From NCBI GenBank assembly GCA_025808415.1, contig CP075525.1, positions 1,969,501 through 2,033,500 of the forward strand: 64,000 nt of DNA. Direction: 5' to 3'. The position numbers and the translations under genes were made by a program. The notes under the pieces were generated by a model that saw nothing but the letters and a program-made list of their open reading frames with translations, was not told the origin of the DNA and did no database searches. Origin of the DNA: Cyclobacteriaceae bacterium. GTDB lineage: Bacteria; Bacteroidota; Bacteroidia; Cytophagales; Cyclobacteriaceae. Shown here piece after piece: positions 1 through 8,713 of the stretch (its first letter is position 1; every line of letters starts with the position of its first letter).

Positions 1-75
1 TGAATAACCTCATTAAAAAACAGAACAGCGCCCCCTTTCGGATGACGCTGTCTGCGGTTTACAGGTAGTTTCTTT

Positions 76-1665
76 TTAGCCGAAGTTGAATACGCCCATC
101 ATATTCAGCAATACAGCGAGGATAAGTAGCGGACACACGAAGCGGATGAAAAATATGTAGGCTTGTTGTGCCCAAATGGTTTTTCTGAAAGTTTCCGAAC
201 CTTCTCCGAGTTCGTTTACCAGATCTTTTACATTCATTTTCCAACCTGCATACACGCAGGTCGTAAATGCCACGACTATAATGAAGAATGTGCCGAAGTA
301 ATAATCGAGGATAGACAGGAAACCGCGGTTCTGGTTGCCGATCTTATCAGCAAATGCAGTAGCGGAGGTTTCCGAACGAAAGACAAAGGCTACATGTTCA
401 TCGCGGGGTTCTGTACCCGTGAATTCGGTGTTAGTCTCTTCCTTCAGTTCAGTTTCCCATCGATTAACATTCTCTTGTTTTACAGTTCCTGTCAGTACAA
501 CATGGTAGTTACCGTTTATCGGTTTAACGGTTGTCGATACTGCATTTACATCCAATCCCCGCAGGGTCATGTTAGAGAAGTACTCCGAACCCCCGGATGA
601 TAGGGCTGCGGGAACGCCCACGAAGAAGGCCAGGATGCCGATGAAGATGGAGGCTTTTTTGCGTTTCCATTTTTTCTCATCGATAAAGTAGGAGGCTGGC
701 ACTTCAAGCATGGAGATGGTGGAGGTAATGGCAGCTACCATGAGGATCAGGAAAAACACTGCCCCCACAATAGCGCCACCGGGAATTGCGCGGAACACTT
801 CGGGCAAAACCTGGAACACAAGTGTGGGGCCGGCTTCGGGAGATTTTCCAAACGCAAACACGGCCGGGAAGATCATCAATCCGGCAAGCAATGCCACGGT
901 GGTGTCCATAAGCCCAACCCACACGGCACTACTAACAATGTTGGTTTGTTTGGAGAGGTACGAACCGTAGGTTACCATAATTCCCCAGCCTATACTCAGC
1001 GAGAAGAACGCCTGACCTAAGGCTGCAAGAATAGTGTTGGCGGTGATTTTGGAGAAGTCGGGGGTAAGATAGAATACAACACCTTGCCATGCGCCATCGA
1101 GCGTTACGCTGCGTAACGCTACAACGAGAATGAGAACAAGCAAGGCCGGCATGAGAACTTTAGTAGCTTTTTCAATTCCTCCGGAAATTCCCCCCAACAC
1201 AATGGAGATGGTAATGGCAATCACCACGCCCAACAGCGGTATGGTGTAGAGCGGATTGGCTGCGAAAGAAGCAAAGGAAGAGGTTGAACCGGTAAGCGAT
1301 TTAAACACATAACCGATGGTCCACCCGGCAATTACGCTGTAGTAAGAAAGTACAAAAAAACTGACCAACAGCGCGAGTATGGCACCGAAGCCAAGCCACA
1401 CCGGGCCAGCGCCTGTGTCGCGAAAGGCACCGATGGTGCTTTTTCGGGTGAGCCGCCCCAGCCCTATTTCCGTGAACAACAAGGGTACGCCTATTAGCAG
1501 AACAATGCCCAGGTAAACGAATACAAAGGCGCCACCGCCATGTTCGCCAGTAAGGTAGGGAAAGCGCCAGATGTTGCCGAGGCCAATGGCCGAACCTGCG
1601 GCCGACATTATAAAACCAAAACGAGAGCCCCACTGGCCCCGGTTTTCAGTGGATGGTATAGACAT
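76..1665 (-). CDS. Sodium-dependent NSS (SNF) family amino-acid transporter
   Basis: Inner-membrane secondary transporter of the neurotransmitter:sodium symporter family, which couples Na+ entry to uptake of amino acids or similar solutes. The N-terminal stretch with AAGSAIGLGNIWRFPY (about residues 21-36) is the unwound first helix that forms the Na+/substrate site. At 529 residues it is longer than the usual 440-460. The extra length is a soluble segment of about 85 residues, roughly residues 365-445, between two late membrane helices. A 31-residue membrane protein lies 38 bases upstream on the same strand and resembles the MetS small subunit of methionine/alanine NSS transporters, so Met/Ala transport is a reasonable guess, but the substrate cannot be read from the sequence. 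Confidence 0.93.
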   Translation of the reverse strand: MSIPSTENRGQWGSRFGFIMSAAGSAIGLGNIWRFPYLTGEHGGGAFVFVYLGIVLLIGVPLLFTEIGLGRLTRKSTIGAFRDTGAGPVWLGFGAILALLVSFFVLSYYSVIAGWTIGYVFKSLTGSTSSFASFAANPLYTIPLLGVVIAITISIVLGGISGGIEKATKVLMPALLVLILVVALRSVTLDGAWQGVVFYLTPDFSKITANTILAALGQAFFSLSIGWGIMVTYGSYLSKQTNIVSSAVWVGLMDTTVALLAGLMIFPAVFAFGKSPEAGPTLVFQVLPEVFRAIPGGAIVGAVFFLILMVAAITSTISMLEVPASYFIDEKKWKRKKASIFIGILAFFVGVPAALSSGGSEYFSNMTLRGLDVNAVSTTVKPINGNYHVVLTGTVKQENVNRWETELKEETNTEFTGTEPRDEHVAFVFRSETSATAFADKIGNQNRGFLSILDYYFGTFFIIVVAFTTCVYAGWKMNVKDLVNELGEGSETFRKTIWAQQAYIFFIRFVCPLLILAVLLNMMGVFNFG

Positions 1666-1703
1666 ATTTACAACTTGGTGTCAGGAATATTGAATAACTA
1701 CTA

Positions 1704-1799
1704 TTAAAAATTAGCTACCGCGATCATGAGTCCGATAAAGGAGGCTAGCATAATGAGCGGGAACCAATAGCGTGCAAAGAATTCGATTACATTTTTCAT
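1704..1799 (-). CDS. MetS-like small subunit of the NSS transporter (31 aa)
   Basis: A very short reading frame, ATG to TAA, encoding 31 residues: a charged/aromatic start (MKNVIEFFARYWFP) followed by one hydrophobic helix (LIMLASFIGLMIAVANF). Size, topology and position just before an NSS transporter match the MetS family of small subunits, known from the MetPS methionine/alanine importer of Corynebacterium, where the small subunit is needed for activity. It is expected to be co-transcribed and co-translated with the transporter 38 bases downstream. The assignment rests on context and helix shape, because such short proteins carry little sequence signal. Confidence 0.72.
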   Translation of the reverse strand: MKNVIEFFARYWFPLIMLASFIGLMIAVANF

Positions 1800-1881
1800 A
1801 CGTAAATGATGATTTCAGAAGGTGAAATAAAAGTGAATGGCCCTACCCGTTTAGTTGGGGAGCAGTATACTTCTGAAAAGT

Positions 1882-2193
1882 TCAGGGTGCCTGAGCCGAG
1901 AGAGTATTAAAAATAGGATGACGGTAAATAAATCCGTGCAGCGATATGACGGATTGAACTGAAGAAATCAGTAATCGTGATAAGCGGAAATTTGTTGAAG
2001 CTTTTAATGCAGAGTCGGTGAATTTCTTCACCGCAGTATCTGTTGAAGCGGAGGCAGTGGTAAGGTTCTGGAAAACCACCTTGCCGGATGCAGCTTTGAA
2101 GCCCTGTTTGCCCTGACCAGTCTGTACAGGGGTAATGACAGACCATGCCAAGAGGCAGAGCGCGAGGAAAAGGGTGTTGAATTTTCTGATCAT
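1882..2193 (-). CDS. Small secreted protein of unknown function
   Basis: A frame of 103 residues when started at MIRKFNTLFL, which gives a clean signal peptide (two basic residues, then LFLALCLLAWSVITPV); an ATG ten codons upstream is possible but would spoil it. The rest is polar and rich in Ser, Thr and Ala, with no recognised domain. It sits alone between the transporter pair and a barrel gene, both on the same strand. A competing frame in the same bases lacks a signal peptide and was discarded. Moderate confidence that it is a real gene; no function is proposed. Confidence 0.45.
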   Translation of the reverse strand: MIRKFNTLFLALCLLAWSVITPVQTGQGKQGFKAASGKVVFQNLTTASASTDTAVKKFTDSALKASTNFRLSRLLISSVQSVISLHGFIYRHPIFNTLSAQAP

Positions 2194-2267
2194 GAAAAAA
2201 GCAAGCGCACAAAGGTAAAGCAAATGTTAGCGAGAATTTTCAAGATAGCGGGAGAATAATTTTCAAC

Positions 2268-2840
2268 CTATTTTAATCTGAAGCCAACGCCAGCGTTAAC
2301 GTTAATGGCTGCTATTTTTCCATTATCCACATACACCGATGATTTCGCTGAGAGGTAATCGGTATTCAGCATAAGGCACCAGTTTTTTGAAAAACTATAG
2401 GTATACACTGCTCCAAAGGAATAACCGATAGACCAGCTTTGAGCTTCGGCTCTAAAATCTTCAATTTTATATTCAAAAGCCGAGTACACGCTGCCAATCA
2501 TTGCCTTTACGTGAAGATGAGATTTTTCAGTAATGGGAATTCTGTATAGTGGACCAATCAGTAAAGTGCCATAACTTGATATTGCATCTTCCTGCAGGCT
2601 TTTACTTAAATGGGCTCCGCCAGACCACAGTGCGGAGATGCCAATATTTTTTCCAAAAGTGTACCCAAAGTTTACCAGATTTAAATTCAACCCCGTACCG
2701 CCATCGCCCTTGTCTTTAATATCGGCTAACGGAAATGCTGGACCAAGGGTAATACCGATGTAACCCTTTTTATCCTCCATAGTTTGAGAAAGTGATTTCA
2801 AAGCTACTAACAGTGCCAGGATACTTAAGAACATTTTCAT
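2268..2840 (-). CDS. Outer-membrane beta-barrel protein
   Basis: Predicted export to the outer membrane. Residues 1-19 (MKMFLSILALLVALKSLSQ) form a signal peptide. The remainder shows alternating hydrophobic/polar strands with many Gly and aromatic residues, such as GYIGITLGPAFPLADI and YSFGAVYTYSF, and ends in AGVGFRLK, a hydrophobic C-terminal strand typical of small barrels. At 190 residues it fits the small outer-membrane barrel families common in Bacteroidota (OMP_b-brl type). No enzymatic motif is visible and the neighbours give no functional clue. Confidence 0.7.
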   Translation of the reverse strand: MKMFLSILALLVALKSLSQTMEDKKGYIGITLGPAFPLADIKDKGDGGTGLNLNLVNFGYTFGKNIGISALWSGGAHLSKSLQEDAISSYGTLLIGPLYRIPITEKSHLHVKAMIGSVYSAFEYKIEDFRAEAQSWSIGYSFGAVYTYSFSKNWCLMLNTDYLSAKSSVYVDNGKIAAINVNAGVGFRLK

Positions 2841-3016
2841 ACTAATAACTTATGTTTTGTTGAGTGCATCTTAATCCAAATCTGTAAGCTTTCGTTTTAC
2901 TATCCACCGGAAAATCCGGGTTTTTCTTATAGTCAAAGTATGATATTGTCTTCCGTTGAAGTATTAAAATTACATTCATAAAAAGATGTGATGCCAGTAT
3001 GTCTCGTCAATTTACA

Positions 3017-4153
3017 TCAGGGCTTAGTTGATTTCTGTCTAACACGGCCACTTAAAATAATCATGGCCAAAAAAAGTAGTAAAACAAAGATGAAGGCAAT
3101 GCGCAAGGTTTGCCAATCGGCAATAAAACCAATAATAGGCGGCCCCACCAGAAAACCGGAATAACCTACGGTGGTAACCATAGCCAACCCAACACCGGGC
3201 GGAAGATCAGGTGCGTTTCCGGCAAGGCTGTAGGCAATAGGTACAACTACGGAAAGTCCAATACCCACCAGAAAGAAACCGGTAATGACAAAGAGGGGAT
3301 TGTTTAGAATGATAGCGATGCTGAGGCCTGCCATTGCAATAACACCGCAGATGAGGATAAGACGTTGATCACCCAGTTGGGACCGTGCGTTATCACCGGC
3401 CAGTCGACCGATCGTCATGGCTAAAGCAAAAGCCGCCAGGCCAAGAGGTGCCAGTGCGGCATCGGCATGAGAAACTTTTTCAAGGTAAATGGTGCTCCAG
3501 TCTGCCATGGCACCTTCGCCCAGCATGCTGCAAAAAGCAATAATGCCAATACTGATCATAGCCACATTGGGCAGACGAAAGGCAGGGCCTTCCTGTTTAG
3601 CCATTGGTTTATCATGGATAAGATAATACTGCATGAAAAAAGAAATAACGACACTAATAAGCGTGATTGTGCCCAGGTGTGTGAACAACGGTGTGTTTAG
3701 TTTGGAGAACAACGAGCCCATGCCTGCACCCAGCATCATGCCGATACTGAACAGGGCATGGAAGGAAGTCATGATGGGTTTACCCAGTTCCTTTTCCACC
3801 ATTACGGCCTGGGCATTCATAGATACATCCAGCATGCCTGCTGAAATGCCCATCAGAAAAAACAGAATTACCAGTCCGGCAAGGTTAAACGCCCAGGGAA
3901 CAAATGGCACAAGCAGGCAGTAGAAGAAGACAGAGAATAACGTGATCCTTCGACTACCAAATCGTATTATAAACCAACCGGTAAACGGCATGGCGCCAAT
4001 GGCCCCGATGGATGAAGCGAGCAGTACAAATCCTAAGGTACCGTTATCAATGGCGAATTGTTCCTGCACACGGGGCAATCGTGAATACAGGTTGGCATGA
4101 ATAAATCCATTGAGGAAGAAGATGATCTTGACGGCAATACGTGGGTAGTTCAC
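3017..4153 (-). CDS. MFS transporter
   Basis: A 378-residue, roughly 12-helix inner-membrane permease of the major facilitator superfamily. Visible features are the loop-2/3 signature region GWFIIRFGSRRITLFS (about residues 59-74) and a pseudo-symmetric second half with GRLAGDNARSQLGD. It resembles the YbjJ-like group of sugar or drug permeases, but the substrate cannot be assigned. The start is GTG. It lies 34 bases downstream of an exonuclease gene on the same strand, so the two may share a transcript without being functionally related. Confidence 0.85.
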   Translation of the reverse strand: MNYPRIAVKIIFFLNGFIHANLYSRLPRVQEQFAIDNGTLGFVLLASSIGAIGAMPFTGWFIIRFGSRRITLFSVFFYCLLVPFVPWAFNLAGLVILFFLMGISAGMLDVSMNAQAVMVEKELGKPIMTSFHALFSIGMMLGAGMGSLFSKLNTPLFTHLGTITLISVVISFFMQYYLIHDKPMAKQEGPAFRLPNVAMISIGIIAFCSMLGEGAMADWSTIYLEKVSHADAALAPLGLAAFALAMTIGRLAGDNARSQLGDQRLILICGVIAMAGLSIAIILNNPLFVITGFFLVGIGLSVVVPIAYSLAGNAPDLPPGVGLAMVTTVGYSGFLVGPPIIGFIADWQTLRIAFIFVLLLFLAMIILSGRVRQKSTKP

Positions 4154-4187
4154 ACTATCAGCAGCGGGTATGGGATAATAATTTCAG

Positions 4188-4994
4188 CTATTTGTTCTTA
4201 AGCTCACGGAGTTTGATCTCCGTGAGTTTTCGTTTTGTATCCAACGGGAAATCTCCGTTCATCATCCAGTCGTAGTAGGAGGGTTCCTGTTTTAGAACGT
4301 CTAATACTTTTTTGTTCTTGTGTTTTCCAAAGTTAAAGATTTCATCTCCTTTTTCATTTTTGATCATTCGCCCGGCCAGGTCAACCAATCCTGAACCGGT
4401 GAGCTGCGCCAGCGACTCCATATCATTTTTAATGTGGCCGATGGTCTGGCCAAGGCCATCAACCACGGGCTGCCCGTCATACTTTTCAATTTGTGCCAAC
4501 AGCACATCCAGTGTGGCTTGTGTATCAGCTTCTGCCGTATGCGATTCCTGAAGTTCCTTATCTAAATAGAATTTATAGGCAGCTGATAGTGTCCTTTTTT
4601 CCATGAAGTGAAAAATACGTTGGGCATCAATTATTTTTTTTCGGCTGTAATCAAACTCAACACCGGCCCTCAGAAACTCTTCTACTAAAATCGGAATATC
4701 GAACTTCAGAACGTTGAACCCGGCCAGGTCGGCACCTTCAAAGAACTTTGCATAATCTTTGGCCACATCTTTAAAAGTAGGCTTGTACTGAACATCCTCA
4801 TCTTTTAAGCCGTGAAACTTTGTCGATTCAGCGGGTATGGGAATGGTTGGGTTAAGTATGGTTGCTTTCTTTTGGATTTCGCCATTGGGCAAAACTTTTA
4901 TAACGGCAATTTCAATAATGCGGTCGGTGGTAATGTTGGTGCCTGTGGTTTCAAGATCGAAAACACAAAGTGAGTTACGGAGATTCAATTGCAT
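4188..4994 (-). CDS. DnaQ-family 3'-5' exonuclease with ExoX-like C-terminal extension
   Basis: Predicted cytoplasmic DEDDh exonuclease that removes nucleotides from DNA 3' ends. ExoI motif FDLETTG is at about residues 13-19, an ExoII region lies around AGFNVLKFDIP, and ExoIII HTAEADTQATLD is at about residues 153-164 with the catalytic His and Asp present. Residues about 220-260 hold a conserved segment with FGKHKNKKVLDVL and PSYYDWMMNGDFP, often found at the C-terminus of stand-alone exonucleases in Bacteroidota. At 268 residues it is complete. It probably shares a transcript with the Mur-like gene 39 bases upstream and the MFS gene downstream. The role is likely DNA repair or processing rather than a polymerase proofreading subunit. 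Confidence 0.9.
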   Translation of the reverse strand: MQLNLRNSLCVFDLETTGTNITTDRIIEIAVIKVLPNGEIQKKATILNPTIPIPAESTKFHGLKDEDVQYKPTFKDVAKDYAKFFEGADLAGFNVLKFDIPILVEEFLRAGVEFDYSRKKIIDAQRIFHFMEKRTLSAAYKFYLDKELQESHTAEADTQATLDVLLAQIEKYDGQPVVDGLGQTIGHIKNDMESLAQLTGSGLVDLAGRMIKNEKGDEIFNFGKHKNKKVLDVLKQEPSYYDWMMNGDFPLDTKRKLTEIKLRELKNK

Positions 4995-5033
4995 GCGTTG
5001 GTAGTTAAGCTGGTTACGGTTGGCCGTCAGCCC

Positions 5034-5651
5034 TTAAAGCGGAAAGCTTGGAATGGCCTGGTAAAATTGTTCAGCGGTTATCCCTATTCGTTTTAGTAGT
5101 TCTTTCGCCCCGCTTATGTTTTGGAAATTCACGCTGCCGTAAATATTCACCGGTACTTTTTCCTTTCCGGTTGTCAGGAAGTGTTTACCGGCTTCGGATG
5201 TGTGCGGATGTATTTTGTACCCTGTGCTCAGTACATCAGTCCTGGGTTTGGCACCCACGACAAACGCAATGGGGTCGTTTTCGCAATAAAAAAGCAAGCC
5301 CGCTTTTGGCAGGTTGTCGGCAAATTTATCGAATAACATCACATAATCTTCTTCTGAAGGGAACTCATCAGTTTTTGTCCATAGTATGTTGCTGATCAGG
5401 CCAATATGGTGTTTGTAGTCGAGCATGGTGTGCTCATTGCCTTCAATAATAATTATGGGTGCATGGGTAATGCGCGCTGTTTCCGTGATGCCGTGGGCAG
5501 GTGCGCTCATTACGTAATCGAAAGAGCGTTTGTAATAGTTGAGCACATGTACCAACAGGGCGGTTAGTGTTGTTGTTCCCCGGCTTCCCGTAATGACAAT
5601 TCGCTGCTTATCAAGAGATTGCTGTAGTATGGATGCTGGTTGAACGTTCAT
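5034..5651 (-). CDS. Mur-ligase-like central-domain protein, P-loop lysine missing
   Basis: A 205-residue protein that reads as the central ATPase domain of an Mpl/MurC-type ligase. GSRGTTTLTALLVHVLNYY (about residues 22-40) aligns by eye with the ligase P-loop pattern GTHGKTT, followed by APIIIIEGNEH and HIGLISNILWTKTDEFPS, the counterpart of the ligase segment ending WDHINVFP. The N-terminal UDP-MurNAc-binding domain is absent and only the start of the C-terminal domain remains (VNFQNISGAKELL). The invariant P-loop Lys is Thr here, so ATP-dependent ligation is unlikely. Normal Mpl proteins are about 450 residues. The frame is open and well formed, which suggests a retained pseudo-enzyme rather than a fresh pseudogene. 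Its role is unknown. Confidence 0.65.
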   Translation of the reverse strand: MNVQPASILQQSLDKQRIVITGSRGTTTLTALLVHVLNYYKRSFDYVMSAPAHGITETARITHAPIIIIEGNEHTMLDYKHHIGLISNILWTKTDEFPSEEDYVMLFDKFADNLPKAGLLFYCENDPIAFVVGAKPRTDVLSTGYKIHPHTSEAGKHFLTTGKEKVPVNIYGSVNFQNISGAKELLKRIGITAEQFYQAIPSFPL

Positions 5652-5865
5652 GCTTAGATATTCTGTTGGTGCTTACGAATGTAACGGAAATTGTTGTTTT
5701 GCAAAAGTAATCAAGTTGACGGGTAATGTCACGGCTTGTCAGTTGTTATCGTTTATACTTGAACATGTTTTGGGATTTTAGTTTGTGCACAACTTGTTAA
5801 TGAGGGTGTGCAATCAGGTTTCTTTTCTATTGAACGAATGTTATTAACCGGATTACGTGTTTGCT

Positions 5866-5873
5866 TACGTTTG
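5866..5873 (+). promoter_or_regulatory. Candidate -7 promoter element upstream of dnaB
   Basis: TACGTTTG is an exact match to the Bacteroidota -7 consensus TAnnTTTG, 38 bases before the dnaB ATG. The expected -33 TTG is not exact at the usual spacing (TTA appears there). It lies in a 260-base gap between the divergent Mur-like gene and dnaB, in which nothing else was recognised. Confidence 0.4.
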
Positions 5874-5911
5874 TCACCTTGTAAAAAAGCAACACGTCCA
5901 ACAACCACGGT

Positions 5912-7453
5912 ATGGAGCAAAACCGATCAACGCCAATGCGGACAGGAAGTAAAACCATAATGCCTTCCGGTAAGGGGGGCAAACTTTTGGTGCGCGATAT
6001 CTCCGAAAGCTTGGGCAAGCTTCCGCCCCAGGCACTTGATCTGGAAGAGGCTGTGTTAGGCGCGCTCATGTTAGAAAAGGGTGCGCTTAACGCAGTTGTT
6101 GAATTTTTGAAGCCGGAACATTTCTACTCCGAGCAACACCAGGAAATTTATCGCGCCATTATCGATCTATTTAAAGGATCGGAACCGGTGGACATGCGCA
6201 CGGTTGTAAACCAGTTGCGCAAAAACGGCAAGATCGAGTTGGTTGGTGGGGCGTATTACATAGCTGAACTTACATCAAAGGTAAGTTCTGCCGCCAATAT
6301 TGAGTATCACGCACGCGTGGTTATTGAATTGGCCATAAAGCGCGACCTTATTCAAATTGCTTCGCAAATCCATCACGATGCGTATGAAGATACCACAGAT
6401 GTATTTGAGCTTTTAGACAAGACCGAGCAATCCATTTTTGAAATATCGGATTCAAACCTGCGCAAGAACTACGATAACATGAAGAACCTGATGTACCGTG
6501 CGATACAGGAGCTTCAAAAACTAAAAGAGCACAAAGATGGGTTAACCGGTGTGCCTTCAGGATTTACTGCGTTAGACCGGATGACTTCCGGCTGGCAAAA
6601 TTCTGACCTCGTCATTATTGCCGCGCGGCCCGGTATGGGTAAAACGGCTTTCGTGGTTTCGGCCATGCGCAATGCTGCGGTTGACTTTAAAAGACCGGTG
6701 GCTATTTTTTCGTTGGAAATGGCTTCTGTTCAATTGGTTAATCGTATGATTTCTGCCGAAGCAGAACTAGAAGGCGAAAAAATCCGCAAAGGCCAATTGG
6801 CAGAATTTGAATGGGCACAGCTCGTACATAAAACCAACCGGTTATCATCGGCCCCTATTTTTATTGATGATACGCCTGCACTTTCAATCCTGGAACTGCG
6901 CGCCAAATCAAGGAGGCTAAAGGCTGAGCACGGTATACAATTGATAATTGTTGACTACCTGCAATTAATGCGGGGTGATGCAGGCGGTAACCGCGAACAG
7001 GAAATTGCTTCTATCTCACGTGCGTTGAAAGGCATTGCTAAAGAACTGAACGTTCCAGTACTCGCGCTTTCGCAATTAAGCCGTGGGGTGGAAACCCGTG
7101 GTGGTGATAAACGCCCACAACTTTCCGACTTGCGCGAATCAGGTTCTATTGAACAAGATGCGGACATGGTAATATTTCTCTACCGCCCCGAATACTATAA
7201 GATTACCGTGGATGAAGAAGGCATGCCTACGCAAGGTATGGGAGAAGTAATCATAGCCAAACACCGTAACGGCTCAACCGGCACAGCCAAGCTCAAGTTT
7301 ATTGGCAAGTACACCAAGTTTGCCGACTTCGATTCACCCACACCACATGAGAATCCATTTAGCGGAATGATCACCCGCGAAAGCCGTATCAATCAAATCA
7401 AGCCTGAAGACGAGCCGCCTGTTTCGGGCAACGAAGAAGATATGCCGTTTTGA
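5912..7453 (+). CDS. dnaB: Replicative DNA helicase DnaB
   Basis: Hexameric 5'-3' helicase that unwinds DNA at the replication fork. After a basic leader of about 35 residues, the N-terminal domain starts at LPPQALDLEEAVLGALM (about residues 36-52). The RecA-like domain has Walker A AARPGMGKTAF (about residues 236-246), Walker B LIIVDYLQLM (about residues 347-356), and the conserved LSQLSRGVETRGGDKRPQLSDLRESGSIEQDAD region split across about residues 385-418. At 513 residues it is full length, and no intein is present. It stands alone, with the Mur-like gene divergent and a TPR gene convergent. Confidence 0.98.
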   Translation: MEQNRSTPMRTGSKTIMPSGKGGKLLVRDISESLGKLPPQALDLEEAVLGALMLEKGALNAVVEFLKPEHFYSEQHQEIYRAIIDLFKGSEPVDMRTVVNQLRKNGKIELVGGAYYIAELTSKVSSAANIEYHARVVIELAIKRDLIQIASQIHHDAYEDTTDVFELLDKTEQSIFEISDSNLRKNYDNMKNLMYRAIQELQKLKEHKDGLTGVPSGFTALDRMTSGWQNSDLVIIAARPGMGKTAFVVSAMRNAAVDFKRPVAIFSLEMASVQLVNRMISAEAELEGEKIRKGQLAEFEWAQLVHKTNRLSSAPIFIDDTPALSILELRAKSRRLKAEHGIQLIIVDYLQLMRGDAGGNREQEIASISRALKGIAKELNVPVLALSQLSRGVETRGGDKRPQLSDLRESGSIEQDADMVIFLYRPEYYKITVDEEGMPTQGMGEVIIAKHRNGSTGTAKLKFIGKYTKFADFDSPTPHENPFSGMITRESRINQIKPEDEPPVSGNEEDMPF

Positions 7454-7528
7454 TAAATCATCTGCGCTAAGGTATCAGTGGAAAAAAAGCTTAACGGTTA
7501 AACCGATTTTTGATTTGCTAATCGGACT

Positions 7529-7849
7529 TCATGGGTCATCCGCTAACAAATTGTAAGCAGCCTGCAACTCTTTTAATGTACCCATATCATTCTGTTTACG
7601 GGCCAAACCAATCCCTTGCCCATAAAGATTAAGCGCTTCATTTATGTTTCCTGATTCTTCCATCATCAGTCCTGCCTGGTAATACGTAGGCAAGTAGTCG
7701 GGGTGGTTGATCAAAAGTTGCCGGAATAACTTCAGGGCTTCAATCGGGTTGTTTTTTTTATACTCAAGCGCCAGGGCGTAAAGTGAAAAAGAATCGTTAG
7801 GATCTTCTTCCACATACTTCAAAAGTTGCTCAATTCGCGTCAAATTCAT
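7529..7849 (-). CDS. Small TPR-repeat protein
   Basis: A 106-residue protein made of tetratricopeptide-type helical repeats: DPNDSFSLYALALEYKK, NPIEALKLFRQLLINHPDY and LPTYYQAGLMMEESGNIN followed by EALNLYGQGIGLA show the usual A/L/Y/G spacing. There is no signal peptide, so it is probably a cytoplasmic adaptor. It is convergent with dnaB and divergent from etfB, with 97 bases between the start codons. Proteins of this size and sequence type recur in Cytophagales without an assigned role. Confidence 0.8.
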   Translation of the reverse strand: MNLTRIEQLLKYVEEDPNDSFSLYALALEYKKNNPIEALKLFRQLLINHPDYLPTYYQAGLMMEESGNINEALNLYGQGIGLARKQNDMGTLKELQAAYNLLADDP

Positions 7850-7928
7850 TTTATTTTGGGTTTTTGCCCTTCCAAATTTCGGATTTTATGCTTTATCTTG
7901 AGGCCCGTTTGAGAATTCTTGTACAGTT

Positions 7929-7936
7929 TAATTTTG
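7929..7936 (+). promoter_or_regulatory. Candidate -7 promoter element for etfBA
   Basis: TAATTTTG matches TAnnTTTG exactly, with a TTG 17 bases upstream at 7909-7911. The etfB ATG is only 10 bases after the element, which would give a very short or almost leaderless transcript. Confidence 0.4.
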
Positions 7937-7946
7937 AGGCAGCACG

Positions 7947-8684
7947 ATGAAGATCCTGGTTTGTATTTCACACGTTCCCGACACCACTTCCAAAATCAAC
8001 TTTGTAGACAATAACACCAAATTCGACACGAATGGTGTGCAGTTTATTATTGGCCCGTACGATGACTATGCCCTGGCACGTGCCGTTGAACTAAAAGAAA
8101 GTTCAGGCGCTAGCATTACCGTGCTAAACGTTGGCCTGGCCGATACGGAACCTACCTTGCGAAAAGCGTTGGCCATTGGTGCAGATGATGCAATACGCGT
8201 TAATGCTGATCCTACTGATTCATTCTTTGTAGCCTCCCAGATAGCAGAGCAAGCCAAAGCAGGCGGTTATGACTTGATTCTGATGGGGCGCGAATCGATC
8301 GATTACAACAGTGGTGCCGTGCATGGTATTGTAGGTGAAATGTTGGGTATGCCCTCGGTTTCTCCTGTGATGAAGCTGGATATTGAAGGCAACACAGCAA
8401 AGCTTGCGCGCGAGATTGAAGGTGGCAAAGAATACCTTGAAGTTAACTTACCGTTTGTTGCAGGTTGTCAGGAGCCGATAGCCGAATGGAAAATCCCGAA
8501 CATGCGCGGTATCATGTCCGCGCGTACCAAACCCCTAAAAGTAGTTGAACCTTCAACCGTTGATAGCGGTGTGAAACTTCAGAAGTTTGAATTGCCACCG
8601 GCAAAAGGTTCGGTTAAGATGATTCCTGCCGATAACGTTCAGGAGTTGGTTAACTTGCTAAGGAATGAAGCCAAAGTGTTGTAA
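7947..8684 (+). CDS. etfB: Electron transfer flavoprotein, beta subunit
   Basis: Beta subunit of the soluble heterodimeric ETF, which takes electrons from acyl-CoA and other dehydrogenases and passes them to the quinone pool through ETF dehydrogenase. It begins MKILVCISHVPDT and contains the AMP-binding region around DLILMGRESIDYNSGAVHGIVGEMLG (split at about residues 110 and 122) and the family pattern VNLPFVAGCQEPIAEWKIPNMRGIMSA near residues 165-190. At 245 residues it is the normal length. etfA follows 29 bases downstream. Confidence 0.96.
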   Translation: MKILVCISHVPDTTSKINFVDNNTKFDTNGVQFIIGPYDDYALARAVELKESSGASITVLNVGLADTEPTLRKALAIGADDAIRVNADPTDSFFVASQIAEQAKAGGYDLILMGRESIDYNSGAVHGIVGEMLGMPSVSPVMKLDIEGNTAKLAREIEGGKEYLEVNLPFVAGCQEPIAEWKIPNMRGIMSARTKPLKVVEPSTVDSGVKLQKFELPPAKGSVKMIPADNVQELVNLLRNEAKVL

Positions 8685-8713
8685 AATAGATTTTGAATCT
8701 TGAACCTTTAAAT

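Noticed and set aside
1..75. The tail of another gene at the window start
   Set aside because: No frame with family-like sequence reaches the edge; treated as intergenic.
163..600. A 145-codon frame on the plus strand opposite the NSS transporter
   Set aside because: It is antisense to well-conserved transporter sequence, with no domain, signal peptide or promoter.
2907..2925. CCGGA-AAA-TCCGG followed by TTTTT, terminator-like on the plus strand
   Set aside because: The 5-bp stem is weak and there is no plus-strand gene upstream that it could end; both flanking genes are on the minus strand.
7454..7528. CCGATT...AATCGG inverted repeat between dnaB and the TPR gene as a terminator
   Set aside because: 6-bp arms, an 11-base loop and no T tract on either strand; not distinguishable from chance.
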